Positions 24,535-33,394 of a stretch of DNA of 64,000 nucleotides are shown piece by piece (position 1 is the first letter of the stretch; each line of letters opens with the position of its first letter). The position numbers were made by a program, and so were the translations under genes. The stretch spans positions 62,001-126,000 of the forward strand of contig CBDDKM010000006.1 in assembly GCA_965230225.1 (NCBI GenBank), written 5' to 3'. The notes below the pieces were generated by a model, which searched no databases, was not told where the DNA came from, and saw only the letters and a list, made by a program, of their open reading frames with translations. Origin of the DNA: CALSMU01 sp965230225. Its GTDB lineage: Bacteria > Bacteroidota > Bacteroidia > Flavobacteriales_D > Parvicellaceae.

Positions 24535-26817
24535 GTGACTGCCATAAGACACATATTTATTATCCTTTTATTGGGAGCGTTGTATACTCCAGTAAAGGGT
24601 GTTGCCCAGGATTCTCTTACTATTCAATATCATTTCGACCAGTTTTACGATCTGGAATTTGAAGATCTGGATAAGGCGAAAAGTCATCTGGACTCTGGGA
24701 TAGCGTTAGCGGGAAAATTGAATCAAGAATACTTTTTGGCACTTGGAGATAAGTATACCGGATGGTATTACGAAGATATTTTTGATCTGGATTCTGCCGT
24801 GATGTACATGCGCAGTGCCAGAGAAAAGTTCGCACGAGCGGGTAATATAAAGGAGGAGGCAAATTGCTATAACTCAGAAGGAAACTTACTATCGGATCAG
24901 TCCAAAATGGAAGAGGCTGAATTAGCTTACAGAAAAAGCCTCGAATTATCTAAATCCATCAACGATGTAGAAGGAAAGTCTACCGTGTTGAATAACATGG
25001 GGGTGTTGTATTCTGATTTGGGAGACTATATTAAGACGGTAGAATGCTATTGGGAAGCACTTAAACTGTTTGAAGAAATTGGTGATGATCTTGGAGCCAG
25101 TGATGCCTGGAACAATTTAGGATCGGCCTATTCGGATATGGGAGATTTTGATCAGGCATTGGAGTACCACCTAAATGCAATGGAAATACGAGAGCATTAC
25201 GATGCTCCGGAAAAGAAGTCGTCGGTATACTTAAACATTGGGAGGGTACATCTGGCTCAAATGAGGTATCCTGAATCGAGGGAGTTTTTTCAAAAATCCA
25301 TTGGGATAGATAACGAAATTGAGGATTTTGATGGCGTTGCAATTGGCTATAACAATGTTGGGCTGGCCTTTTTCAGAGAAGGTGAAAAGGACTCTGCTCT
25401 AAAGTATTACGAATTGTCTTTAGAGGCCAGAAACAAGACAGATGATTTACATGGTTATTGTTTGATTTATTCTAACCTGGGAGACTACTATGCCTCTATT
25501 AAGGATTGGACAAAGGCAGAAGAGTATTGCTCAAAATCTTACAGAATTAGTAAGGAACACAATTTCCTATATGAGTTCAATGCAGCCTGCTATTGCCTTT
25601 ATGAAATCAAGGAAAAAACAGGGGTTACTTCAGAAGCTCTAAATTATTTACAAGAGTATACCAGTACTTCGGATTCCATAAGGGCAGAAAGCAAAACCAA
25701 AGAGGTAACAAAAAGACAAATGGAGTACCAGTTTTATACCAAAACACTTCAGGACAGTCTTTTGCGTGAAGAGTTAGCTTTAAAGAAAGAATTAGAGCAC
25801 GAATATGAGTTGAAAGAGAAGATCATTGAAAAGGAAAAGGCGGATCAATCCAGAAGGAATCAGTTTTGGTTGTTCTTTGTAATCGTGTTGGCATTAGCCA
25901 TAAACATTGGAGTGTATTTTAATAAGTACACCAATCAGAAAAAACAGAAGGAGATAATCAAAGAGCAAAAGGAAGTAATTGAGGAAAAAAGCAATGATAT
26001 ACAGCAGTCTATTGATTATGCTAAACTAATTCAATCTGCTTCGTTGCCCGAAAAGCAATTGTCTGACTTATTCGAAGAGTCTTTCCTAATGTATCGCCCT
26101 AAAGATGTAGTTAGTGGAGATTTTTATTGGTTGGAAGACAATGAACAATATGCCTGGTTTGCTGTGGCAGATTGTACTGGGCACGGAATTCCAGGAGCAT
26201 TTATTTCTCTGATCGGAACCATATTGCTTAATGAAATTCATAATTCTAAATCCATTTTTCTACCAAACGATATATTGGATGAATTGAACCGATTGGTGCA
26301 ATTAACATTGAGTCAGCAAAACGAAGGTACACTTAAAGATGGGATGGACATTTCGTTCTGTTGTTTGGACAAGAAGAGTAGAGTATTGCATTATTCAGGA
26401 GCAAATAATCCACTATGGATAATATCTACTGCCCAAACGATACAAGGAAAAATCAATAACGAAGAAGTGGTTCATAAGTTTGGGATGGAAGCAGGAAATG
26501 GTTATTATTTACACGAAATAAGAGCAGATCGCCAGCCGGTAGGGAAGATGTACATTGAGTCCAATCCTTTTACGGCACATCAGGTACAATTAAAAGAAGG
26601 AGATTCGGTGTATCTGTTTTCTGATGGTTATGCAGATCAGTTTGGTGGGGCCAGAGGTAAAAAGTTGAAGTATAAAAACATGAAACTCTTATTTTTGGAG
26701 CATGTTGGTTTGCCAATGGCTGATCAAAAGAATAAAATAGAAACTGCATTCGATGATTGGAAGAACGACTTTGAACAATTGGACGATGTATGTGTGATAG
26801 GAGTAAAAATTAAATAA
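24535..26817 (+). CDS. TPR-transmembrane-SpoIIE phosphatase, copy 2
   Basis: This starts at GTG 24535, the only start that gives a signal peptide (TAIRHIFIILLLGALYTP...VAQ); the upstream ATG at 24512 is in another frame and stops at once. The 760-residue protein has seven or more TPR units in the first 370 residues (e.g. AEEYCSKSYRISKEH). A coiled coil follows, then a membrane segment (about 443-463), another coiled coil, and a SpoIIE phosphatase domain (about 500-760; VSGDFYWLED, VADCTGHGIPGAF, GMDISFCCLD, VYLFSDGYADQFGG, LDDVCVIGV). A lipoprotein gene follows after 9 nt. It is a clear paralogue of the neighbouring copies. Confidence 0.9.
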   Translation: MTAIRHIFIILLLGALYTPVKGVAQDSLTIQYHFDQFYDLEFEDLDKAKSHLDSGIALAGKLNQEYFLALGDKYTGWYYEDIFDLDSAVMYMRSAREKFARAGNIKEEANCYNSEGNLLSDQSKMEEAELAYRKSLELSKSINDVEGKSTVLNNMGVLYSDLGDYIKTVECYWEALKLFEEIGDDLGASDAWNNLGSAYSDMGDFDQALEYHLNAMEIREHYDAPEKKSSVYLNIGRVHLAQMRYPESREFFQKSIGIDNEIEDFDGVAIGYNNVGLAFFREGEKDSALKYYELSLEARNKTDDLHGYCLIYSNLGDYYASIKDWTKAEEYCSKSYRISKEHNFLYEFNAACYCLYEIKEKTGVTSEALNYLQEYTSTSDSIRAESKTKEVTKRQMEYQFYTKTLQDSLLREELALKKELEHEYELKEKIIEKEKADQSRRNQFWLFFVIVLALAINIGVYFNKYTNQKKQKEIIKEQKEVIEEKSNDIQQSIDYAKLIQSASLPEKQLSDLFEESFLMYRPKDVVSGDFYWLEDNEQYAWFAVADCTGHGIPGAFISLIGTILLNEIHNSKSIFLPNDILDELNRLVQLTLSQQNEGTLKDGMDISFCCLDKKSRVLHYSGANNPLWIISTAQTIQGKINNEEVVHKFGMEAGNGYYLHEIRADRQPVGKMYIESNPFTAHQVQLKEGDSVYLFSDGYADQFGGARGKKLKYKNMKLLFLEHVGLPMADQKNKIETAFDDWKNDFEQLDDVCVIGVKIK

Positions 26818-26826
26818 TATAAAATC

Positions 26827-27282
26827 ATGAGAAAAGTAAAGAGTGTAGTACTGGCATTATCTGTAATCGTATTTGCAGCATGTGGATCTTCTGAAAACGG
26901 AGAAGGTGGAGCAGAAGCTATGGAAGATTATTTCATAAAGGTTAAAGCCGAAGGAGAAGAACACACGGTTGGTGCTGATCAAACTAGTTTCTTTGGAGAT
27001 AAGATTTCTGGAGAAACTAAGTTTACTGTTGGTGAGTCAAACATGGTACTATTTGAATGTTGGAACCAAATGGGGGCAGATGGAATTACTGGATTAGAAG
27101 GAAAAACATTTAAGTCTGATGTAAACATCTCCGGGAAAGAATATAAGGGAGTAGATGCCACCATCGAAAAAGTAGAAAAAGAAAGTGATCAGGGAGATAT
27201 GGGAGCGAACTACGATATTTCGGGGAGCATAAAAGGAGAAGTAACAGGAAGCTTTAAAGTATCTGCTTTTAAGATGCACTAA
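26827..27282 (+). CDS. Lipoprotein cotranscribed with phosphatase 2
   Basis: The 151-residue product starts with MRKVKSVVLALSVIVFAAC (lipobox FAAC), then an acidic Gly/Glu linker. A beta-sandwich-like domain follows (VKAEGEEHTVGADQTSFFGD, GANYDISGSIKGEVTGSFKV). It begins 9 nt after phosphatase 2 and is followed by a strong terminator, so the two form a two-gene transcript. Its periplasmic or outer-membrane location matches the predicted periplasmic TPR part of the phosphatase, which makes a sensory link plausible but unproven. Confidence 0.75.
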   Translation: MRKVKSVVLALSVIVFAACGSSENGEGGAEAMEDYFIKVKAEGEEHTVGADQTSFFGDKISGETKFTVGESNMVLFECWNQMGADGITGLEGKTFKSDVNISGKEYKGVDATIEKVEKESDQGDMGANYDISGSIKGEVTGSFKVSAFKMH

Positions 27283-27301
27283 AGAAAGAAAATAATGATT
27301 G

Positions 27302-27330
27302 AAAAGCCTGGTTGTTTAACCAGGCTTTTT
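27302..27330 (+). terminator. Rho-independent terminator after phosphatase 2 / lipoprotein
   Basis: AAAAGCCTGGTT (27302-27313) and AACCAGGCTTTT (27318-27329) form a perfect 12-bp stem with a GTTT loop and a following T-run. Confidence 0.9.
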
Positions 27331-27385
27331 TGTTGTTTGTTGGTGTAGATTTTGAATTTGTCGATGAAATTTCTAACTTCATAGA

Positions 27386-27796
27386 ATGCAAGAGCATTAT
27401 TTCTCCGGCGGACTTGTTCAAAAAATTGATGAAAACATCATGCTGATCAGGTTCGAAAAGGACTACGAAATCCAAATTGAAGACGTAAAACAAATTACTG
27501 CTATTAGGAAGCAGTTGTTTGGAGATCAGCCATACTGTAGCCTGGTGGATGTATCGAAAGATTTTCTTTCTTTTTCTAAGGAGGCGAAAGATTATGTTTC
27601 TTCCAATCCTTCTATTAATGCACTTAGGGTGTGTGAAGCATTATTAGTGAGGAGTTTGGGGCAAAAAATAGGGGCGGATTTGTTTATTCGTTTGTTTAGA
27701 AAGAAGGTAAATACCAAAACCTTTACAAAGAAGGAGTCTGCAATTGAGTGGTTGCAGAAAGAATTTTCAGAAAATCAGATTAAAAAAGCATCTTAA
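27386..27796 (+). CDS. Small STAS/SpoIIAA-like protein, copy A
   Basis: This 136-residue soluble protein has alternating beta strands and helices (ENIMLIRFEKDYEIQIEDVK, YCSLVDVSKDFLSFSKEAKD, CEALLVRSLGQKIGADLF, then a final helix SAIEWLQKEF). The arrangement resembles the SpoIIAA-like/DUF7793 type of Bacteroidota proteins. It is a distant paralogue of the next gene, with the same order of elements. No canonical DSSG phospho-site is seen. Such small domains are natural candidates for substrates or partners of SpoIIE-family phosphatases, three of which surround it. Its stop overlaps the convergent paralogue by 4 nt. Confidence 0.65.
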   Translation: MQEHYFSGGLVQKIDENIMLIRFEKDYEIQIEDVKQITAIRKQLFGDQPYCSLVDVSKDFLSFSKEAKDYVSSNPSINALRVCEALLVRSLGQKIGADLFIRLFRKKVNTKTFTKKESAIEWLQKEFSENQIKKAS

Positions 27797-28197
27797 AAAA
27801 CAGGCTCTTGGAGTTCTTCAACTTCCCTAAACCATATTTTAGCTTTTTCGACGTCGCTAAATACCCTAATTAAGACTGTGGGTGAGTCTAATTTTCGATA
27901 AGCGTTGGCTAGTAATCTCATGTGCAATGAGTTTACCAATATGGCATCTGCCATCCTCCATTTAACAATATCTAGGTTAGTAGCTAATAATTTTCTGGCA
28001 GCTGGAGAGATGTTAGCGTAGGTGTTTCTGGTGTCAATAAAAAACATTCTCTTTTTTTGGTCACATAGGTCATCGAGAATTTGGCTAAACTCTAAAATAT
28101 CCTGTTCAAAAATGTCGGCATGTTCCTTTAGTTTGATCCACACATAACCATCGTTATCCAAGCTGAATACTGCTGTTCGGTGATCCACTTTAGTCAT
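27793..28197 (-). CDS. Small STAS/SpoIIAA-like protein, copy B
   Basis: The 134-residue protein repeats the plan of copy A: a first beta pair (GYVWIKLKEHADIFEQDILE), FFIDTRNTYANISPAARKLL, then ADAILVNSLHMRLLANAY, and a closing strand and helix (VLIRVFSDVEKAKIWF). The gene is convergent with copy A and the stop codons interlock. A 14-bp palindrome lies 15 nt upstream of its ATG. As for copy A, the family call is by fold pattern and the partner-switch role is inference. Confidence 0.65.
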   Translation of the reverse strand: MTKVDHRTAVFSLDNDGYVWIKLKEHADIFEQDILEFSQILDDLCDQKKRMFFIDTRNTYANISPAARKLLATNLDIVKWRMADAILVNSLHMRLLANAYRKLDSPTVLIRVFSDVEKAKIWFREVEELQEPVF

Positions 28198-28212
28198 TTC
28201 ATTTTAAATATA

Positions 28213-28226
28213 ATTACAATTGTAAT
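28213..28226. promoter_or_regulatory. Palindrome ATTACAATTGTAAT upstream of STAS-like copy B
   Basis: A perfect 14-bp palindrome containing TACA-N2-TGTA, the classic half-site pattern of BlaI/MecI/CopY-family operators. It is 15 nt before the start codon at 28197. AT-rich palindromes arise by chance more easily, so confidence is moderate. Confidence 0.4.
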
Positions 28227-28340
28227 GTGCGTGATCAGAAATGGGTGAACGAAGAGAAATTGCTTTTGAAGCAACGTTTAGGAGTGATGAAAAGAAGAAA
28301 AAAAATCCTTATAAAACTAAATTTTACTAGAGGAGAGTAG

Positions 28341-29288
28341 TTAGTTTAGTTCAGTAAAGGAACTTAACTTATCCAATTCTACTACTGCTTGCCCCGAACT
28401 ATTGTGTCCAAGCATGGATTTGAATTTTGCATTGAGCACAATATCTTCTGCTTTATAAGATGTTCTGGAGTATACTTGTTGAGAGTAGGTTTCGTCGTAG
28501 GCGTTAATCAATAAAATTGCTTCCACCTTATGGTCTATCAGATCTTGTTGAGTTAGGTTAGCTAGCGGACTTTCCTCTTCGATAGGGTGTACAATGGTCC
28601 AGCTGGTAGCTAATAAGCTAATTTGTTCAAATTCTAAATCAAGGGAAAAGAACTTTCTTTTCATGCCTTCAGTTTTCTCTCTATCCACTAACGAAAACAA
28701 AACCTTACCCTCAACATTGATCAACTGACTGTCTTTAGCATTGGCCACACGAATCATGAGTCCTGTTTTATCTTTATAAGGAGAGATAAGTGCTTTAGAA
28801 CTAAATAAAATCTTAGCACGTGGTCTTGAGAAACGACCATAAAGAATACCGGTGGCCATGGCAAAACTTAGTAATCCCACAAAAGCTTCGATAGAAGCTA
28901 TCATGTTAATAGAGGTGCTGGTGGGGTACATCCCTCCAAAACCTACTGTGGTTAAAGTTTGTGTGCTAAAGAAAAAAGCATCCAGAAAACTCAACCAGCC
29001 ATTGGTCTGATTGGCTCCTGAAAGTCCATCAATTCCACATAGTACGTACAGTCCGGCAAATATTAAGTTAATGAGAATGTAAAATCCAAATAAACACAGA
29101 ATAAATCTGGCTAAAGGCATGGTAATCATGGCATGGAACAGGCTAAAACGCTCAAGGAAATTAAGTCCTGTTTTCCGAACATTGATGGTCCCGTTCTTAT
29201 TGATCAAACGATCACCTTCGTTGTCCAGTTTGGATCCAAATCCACTGTCCTTTGATTCGCTGTCTTTTCTGAATTTATTCAATACCAT
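28341..29288 (-). CDS. Inward-rectifier-type (KirBac-like) potassium channel
   Basis: The start is the ATG at 29288 (MVLNKFRKDSES); a TTG three codons earlier falls in the promoter -7 box. The 315-residue protein has a cytoplasmic N-terminus and TM1 (about 62-84, RFILCLFGFYILINLIFAGL). The pore helix carries the filter TVGFG (114-118), followed by TM2 (about 128-152). A long cytoplasmic Kir beta-sandwich domain follows (RPRAKILFSSKALISPYKDK, LMIRVANAKDSQLINVEGKV). The product is predicted to conduct K+ across the inner membrane as a tetramer. The filter has Phe where TxGYG is usual. Confidence 0.9.
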   Translation of the reverse strand: MVLNKFRKDSESKDSGFGSKLDNEGDRLINKNGTINVRKTGLNFLERFSLFHAMITMPLARFILCLFGFYILINLIFAGLYVLCGIDGLSGANQTNGWLSFLDAFFFSTQTLTTVGFGGMYPTSTSINMIASIEAFVGLLSFAMATGILYGRFSRPRAKILFSSKALISPYKDKTGLMIRVANAKDSQLINVEGKVLFSLVDREKTEGMKRKFFSLDLEFEQISLLATSWTIVHPIEEESPLANLTQQDLIDHKVEAILLINAYDETYSQQVYSRTSYKAEDIVLNAKFKSMLGHNSSGQAVVELDKLSSFTELN

Positions 29289-29294
29289 GCGCGG

Positions 29295-29302
29295 CAAAGA
29301 TA
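29295..29302 (-). promoter_or_regulatory. -7 box (TATCTTTG) directly upstream of the Kir-like gene
   Basis: The minus strand reads TATCTTTG-CCGCGC-ATG. It matches TAnnTTTG exactly and argues for a leaderless or nearly leaderless message and for the ATG at 29288 as start. Confidence 0.5.
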
Positions 29303-29401
29303 ATTAGCTCCCAATTAAGAAGAAAGAAATGATTGTCAATGAAAGTTAATTTTTTAAACTACTCAACAGCCTGCTTTGTTTCTAAGAGCATTGAGGGTGA
29401 G

Positions 29402-29941
29402 TTAATTATTGATTATTTGGTACCAAATGCATTTGTGGTATGATGGATATTCCTCCAGCTTAGGGTGCATGAAGAACCCCATTTTTGTCATTCCAATTTT
29501 CTTCATCACCTTTTCGGAATTGATGTTTCCCTCTACACAGGTGGCAACTACTTTGTCCAACTTTAATTCATTAAAAGCAAATTCAAGGCACCTTTTTGCT
29601 CCCTCCGTTGCAAGTCCCTTTCCCCAGAAAGATGGAGTAAGACGCCAGCCTATATCAACCGCAGGAGTGCATACAGATTCGTAATCCTGATAAGCTAACC
29701 CAATGAACCCAATAACTTCTCCAGTTTCTATAAGCTCCACAACAAAATAAGTGTGCCCATGCTTGGTGTAGTGATCCTGCATGCGTTTTAGCATGGCCTT
29801 AGATTCCTCAGGTGTTTGTAGGGTTGGAAAAAACTCCATCACTTGTTCATTGGAATTCATGTCAGCTAAAAAGCTTAAATCTTGATCTTTCCAGGGTCTG
29901 AATCCCAGACGTTCTGAGGTAAATAGGTATTTGGAGCTCAT
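29402..29941 (-). CDS. GNAT N-acetyltransferase (RimJ/RimL type)
   Basis: The 179-residue single-domain protein starts LFTSERLGFRPWKDQDLSFL, typical of Acetyltransf_3. It contains the acetyl-CoA-binding segment (VDIGWRLTPSFWGKGLATEG) and a closing NSEKVMKKIGMTKMG. It would transfer acetyl from acetyl-CoA to an amine on a protein N-terminus or small molecule; the substrate cannot be told. It is a single-gene unit divergent from phosphatase 3. Confidence 0.88.
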   Translation of the reverse strand: MSSKYLFTSERLGFRPWKDQDLSFLADMNSNEQVMEFFPTLQTPEESKAMLKRMQDHYTKHGHTYFVVELIETGEVIGFIGLAYQDYESVCTPAVDIGWRLTPSFWGKGLATEGAKRCLEFAFNELKLDKVVATCVEGNINSEKVMKKIGMTKMGFFMHPKLEEYPSYHKCIWYQIINN

Positions 29942-30116
29942 ATTATTAGGGTGTAAGAGTTACAATGATAAATAAGATTGTTAGATTAGGAAAGAATAAT
30001 TGTCGTTCATCAGGTAATATGAGTTAACAATGTTAGAATATTAGTTACTTGTCATTAGTGGCAAATTATCCCTGTAAAAAGCATTATTTTAACCACGACC
30101 TATTTATTATGACCCA

Positions 30117-32138
30117 ATGACTAAGTTTTGGATACTCCTCATTTGTTTGCTCCCCTTCATTTCCGTTGCACAAGATCAGCAATTGATTGATTCTCTGGAA
30201 ACAGAATTAGAATCCGCTACTGATACTGCTCGCTACAGAACACTACGAATGCTGTCTAAAGAATATGGTAAGTTTGATCAGGACATGGCTATGAGTTATG
30301 CTGTTCAAATGCTTTCTCAGGCCAAAGACATGAACTACGAAGAGGGGATCATTACTGGTACTCAACAAATAGGTATTTGTTTTACAAGACTAGGTAAATA
30401 CGAAGAGGCCATTGAGCGTTACATAGAGGCGGCAGAGTTGGCCAAGGAGGCAAAAGATTCCTTATTGCAATCTCAGGCATACAATAACATTGGGGGAGTA
30501 CAGTACTACATCGAAAACTACGAACAGGCTGTAGAGTATTTTAAAAAGTCGGCTGATCTAAAGAAGTACGTTGGAACTCCTAAGCAAATGGCTTATGCAT
30601 ACAATAACATTGGATCTGCATACAGAAATTATGATCAATTAGATAGCGCCGAATTCTATTTCAATAAAAGCTACGCCATTTTTGAGGCAGAGGAAAACGT
30701 AAGAGGGCTAGCCATGATCTTAAACAATATTGGAAACATCTATGCCCACAAGGATGAGTATAGAGAAGCCATTAGCTATTACGAAAGGTCTTTAGTCTAT
30801 AAGAAACAAGTGGGAACTCCAAGAGATTTTGCTGTTGCTTGCCATAACCTGGGGGAGATGTACCTGGAATTAAAAGAATTGAATCAATCACTGAATTATT
30901 ATAAGCAATCTGAAGCGTATGCAAAACAAGCAGAAAGCCTAATCGACATCAAAGCAGCTTATAAGGGATTGTACAAGGTATATGAGTTAAAATCTAACTG
31001 GAAAATGGCTCATGAATACAATAAACAGTACACAACACTATCAGATAGTTTGTTGAATTTGGATAGGGCCAATGCCGTTGCTGAGATAGAAACCAAATAC
31101 GAAACGGCAGAAAAGGAACTTGAAATTGCCAACCTGGAAGCCGAACATGCTGAGAAACAACGTTTGCTGGAACAAAGACAGTCCGAGTTGGCCATTGCAG
31201 AAAAACAAAGAAAAATTGAAGAGCAGGAAAGTGATTTTAAATCTACTGTTATCATCTCTTCGGTAATCGTTTTAATTCTGTTGGTAGTAGTGGTAATACT
31301 GGCTTTAAAAAGTAATGCTAATCGTAAAAAGGATAATGAGTTACTAAAGTCTAAAAATGAAGTAATTGAGGAAAAAAATAAAGAGATTACTGATAGTATT
31401 AATTATGCACAAAGGATTCAGCAAGCATTGTTGCAAACTGAAGAAAGCATCACAAAATCTTTCCCTCCTCATTTTATCTTATTCAAACCAAAAGACATTG
31501 TAAGTGGAGATTTTTACTGGGCACTGGAAAAAGATAATTACCTCTACATTTCCGTAGCAGATTGTACCGGGCATGGTGTTCCGGGAGCATTTATGAGCAT
31601 GTTGGGAATTGCATTTTTGAATGAGATCAACCAAACCAGCGAAATCCTATCTCCGGCAACCATTCTGGATGAGTTAAGGGGAAGAATTATCCGCGAGTTA
31701 AATCAAACCGATAACGAGGATGGTTCTAAAGATGGAATGGACATGTCCATTTTAAGAATCGAAAAAGGAACTCGTAAGCTCGAGTGGGCAGGAGCAAATA
31801 ACCCAATGTATATTGTTAATGGAGAAGAGGTAAACGAAATATTACCAGATAGACAACCGGTTTCTTATTCGAGGTTAGCTAAACCATTTACGAATCACCA
31901 AATAGAATTAGAATCATCCGCTATGTTGTACTTGTTTAGCGATGGGTTTGCAGATCAGTTTGGGGGTAAAAAAGGGAAGAAGTTTAAGTATAAGCCGTAT
32001 CAAAAACTATTAAAATCGTTGCAATACAAACCAACTGAAAATCAGAAAGACGAGCTGAATACAGCCTTCAATGAGTGGAAAGGAGATTTTGAGCAAATTG
32101 ATGATGTTTGTGTTCTTGGATTAAAAATGGAGGTTTAG
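30117..32138 (+). CDS. TPR-transmembrane-SpoIIE phosphatase, copy 3
   Basis: The 673-residue protein has a signal peptide (MTKFWILLICLLPFISVAQ) and TPR units to about residue 310 (e.g. AISYYERSLVYKKQ). A Glu/Lys coiled coil follows, then a membrane segment (about 376-398) and a linker helix. A SpoIIE phosphatase domain occupies about 432-673 (IVSGDFYWAL, VADCTGHGVPGAFMSM, GMDMSILRIE, LYLFSDGFADQFGG, IDDVCVLGL). A shorter upstream ATG at 30109 stops after three codons. It is divergent from the GNAT gene. Its last 4 nt overlap the convergent Omp85-like gene, so there is no room for a terminator between them. Confidence 0.9.
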   Translation: MTKFWILLICLLPFISVAQDQQLIDSLETELESATDTARYRTLRMLSKEYGKFDQDMAMSYAVQMLSQAKDMNYEEGIITGTQQIGICFTRLGKYEEAIERYIEAAELAKEAKDSLLQSQAYNNIGGVQYYIENYEQAVEYFKKSADLKKYVGTPKQMAYAYNNIGSAYRNYDQLDSAEFYFNKSYAIFEAEENVRGLAMILNNIGNIYAHKDEYREAISYYERSLVYKKQVGTPRDFAVACHNLGEMYLELKELNQSLNYYKQSEAYAKQAESLIDIKAAYKGLYKVYELKSNWKMAHEYNKQYTTLSDSLLNLDRANAVAEIETKYETAEKELEIANLEAEHAEKQRLLEQRQSELAIAEKQRKIEEQESDFKSTVIISSVIVLILLVVVVILALKSNANRKKDNELLKSKNEVIEEKNKEITDSINYAQRIQQALLQTEESITKSFPPHFILFKPKDIVSGDFYWALEKDNYLYISVADCTGHGVPGAFMSMLGIAFLNEINQTSEILSPATILDELRGRIIRELNQTDNEDGSKDGMDMSILRIEKGTRKLEWAGANNPMYIVNGEEVNEILPDRQPVSYSRLAKPFTNHQIELESSAMLYLFSDGFADQFGGKKGKKFKYKPYQKLLKSLQYKPTENQKDELNTAFNEWKGDFEQIDDVCVLGLKMEV

Positions 32139-33394
32139 AAAAACTGACTAACTCCAAAGGTGAAACCTCCTTCTTTGGGGTTTTCGAGGTTCCATCCGTA
32201 ATCAAATCGAAATATAGAATTGTAGAATACCCTTAGGTGTGCTCTTAAACCTATTCCTCCGTAATAGAACGAATGGTCGTTTTCCAACATAGAAGAAAGA
32301 GCATTTCCAGGTAATCTGATCATACCAATATCGGTAAATGCAACCCCTTGTAGAATAACGTATTGATGCTTTAAAAAGGAATAGCGGTATTCCAGGTTAG
32401 TAATCATTTCTGCCGTTCCTCTTATAACTCTGTTACCAATTCCTCTAACGTTAATAAAGCCATCCAAAACGAAAGGAGAAAAGGGGCTGTAGTTGTTGGT
32501 GGCAATACCAAATCGTTGGTGAATTCCAAAGTTACTTCTACCAAACTGGTGATAAAAAGCAGTGAAATCCTCTATGAACTTGAAGAAACTCGCTTCCGGG
32601 TATCCTTTGGTTTCAATGTTTTCGGCATATAACTTAAGTTTAACTCCCTTTCTGAGTTCGAAGTGTTGGTTAACACCATTGTATTCTGCAGCTCCTCTAA
32701 TTTGGTATTTAAAGAATTTAAAATTGCTACCTATGGGTAAGTCCTGAAAGTTTTCATCTAGTTTCAGGTAGTTTTCGTGCATAACCATTCCTCCAACACC
32801 TGCTTTCCATTTTTGAGTAATCCAGTAATGTCCTCCAATGGAAAGAGAATAATTGTCGAAATTAAAATCCGATGTAGCACCTTCAAAATACAATGGTTCC
32901 ACGGTGGAGTACTTACCAATAGAGATTTCATGACCGGTTTTGTTGTTACGGTGCCTTGGGGTGGTTTGATAAATATTAAAAGAGTGTCTGTCGTAGTATT
33001 GGTAATAACCTCCAATGGTTTGTCCTTTACCTCTCCAGTTAATGTTATTAGCTCCAATTTGCAATTTGAACTGATCATCAAACCCTCCGATCGAAAAAAT
33101 AGGGTAGACATACTTCGCTTCCTGAATCACAAAGTTAAGGTCAACTAAATCACCTTTTTCAATTACCTCTCCATCCACACCAAAGAATAAGTTTAAGTTT
33201 TTGAGGATTTGAATATCCTGGTCGAACACTTCTTGATTAAAAGTCATGCCTGGTTTACACTTAACCAGCTGACTCAAAAATGATTCTTTGGTTTTGGTTA
33301 ACCCGGAAAAGGAAACCGAACCAATTTGTACTGCCCATGTATACGAGCAGAGTAATACAAATAAAATTGTTGTATGTAGTTTTTTTGCTTTCAA
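32135..33394 (-). CDS. Short Omp85-superfamily outer-membrane protein
   Basis: The 419-residue protein has a signal peptide (MKAKKLHTTILFVLLCSYTWA). One POTRA-like unit follows (about residues 22-95, QIGSVSFSGLTKTKESFLSQ, DIQILKNLNLFFGV), then a beta barrel ending in aromatic Phe-Phe. The Omp85 motif appears as FINVRGIGNRVIRGTAEMI near residue 320, close to the family VRG(F/Y) signature. BamA has five POTRA units, so this is a minimal TamA/ShlB-like or patatin-like-barrel type. It is the third gene of a minus-strand operon and overlaps the lipoprotein gene by 4 nt. It may insert or export a neighbouring product. Confidence 0.8.
   Translation of the reverse strand: MKAKKLHTTILFVLLCSYTWAVQIGSVSFSGLTKTKESFLSQLVKCKPGMTFNQEVFDQDIQILKNLNLFFGVDGEVIEKGDLVDLNFVIQEAKYVYPIFSIGGFDDQFKLQIGANNINWRGKGQTIGGYYQYYDRHSFNIYQTTPRHRNNKTGHEISIGKYSTVEPLYFEGATSDFNFDNYSLSIGGHYWITQKWKAGVGGMVMHENYLKLDENFQDLPIGSNFKFFKYQIRGAAEYNGVNQHFELRKGVKLKLYAENIETKGYPEASFFKFIEDFTAFYHQFGRSNFGIHQRFGIATNNYSPFSPFVLDGFINVRGIGNRVIRGTAEMITNLEYRYSFLKHQYVILQGVAFTDIGMIRLPGNALSSMLENDHSFYYGGIGLRAHLRVFYNSIFRFDYGWNLENPKEGGFTFGVSQFF

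Noticed and set aside
27386..28197. Toxin-antitoxin pair
   Set aside because: The two small genes are convergent rather than coupled in one operon, and are paralogues of the same fold, so a STAS-type pair fits better.
28260..28274. Terminator hairpin TTGCTT-TTG-AAGCAA after the Kir-like gene
   Set aside because: The stem is only 6 bp, it lies 66 nt beyond the stop, and no T-run follows on the minus strand.
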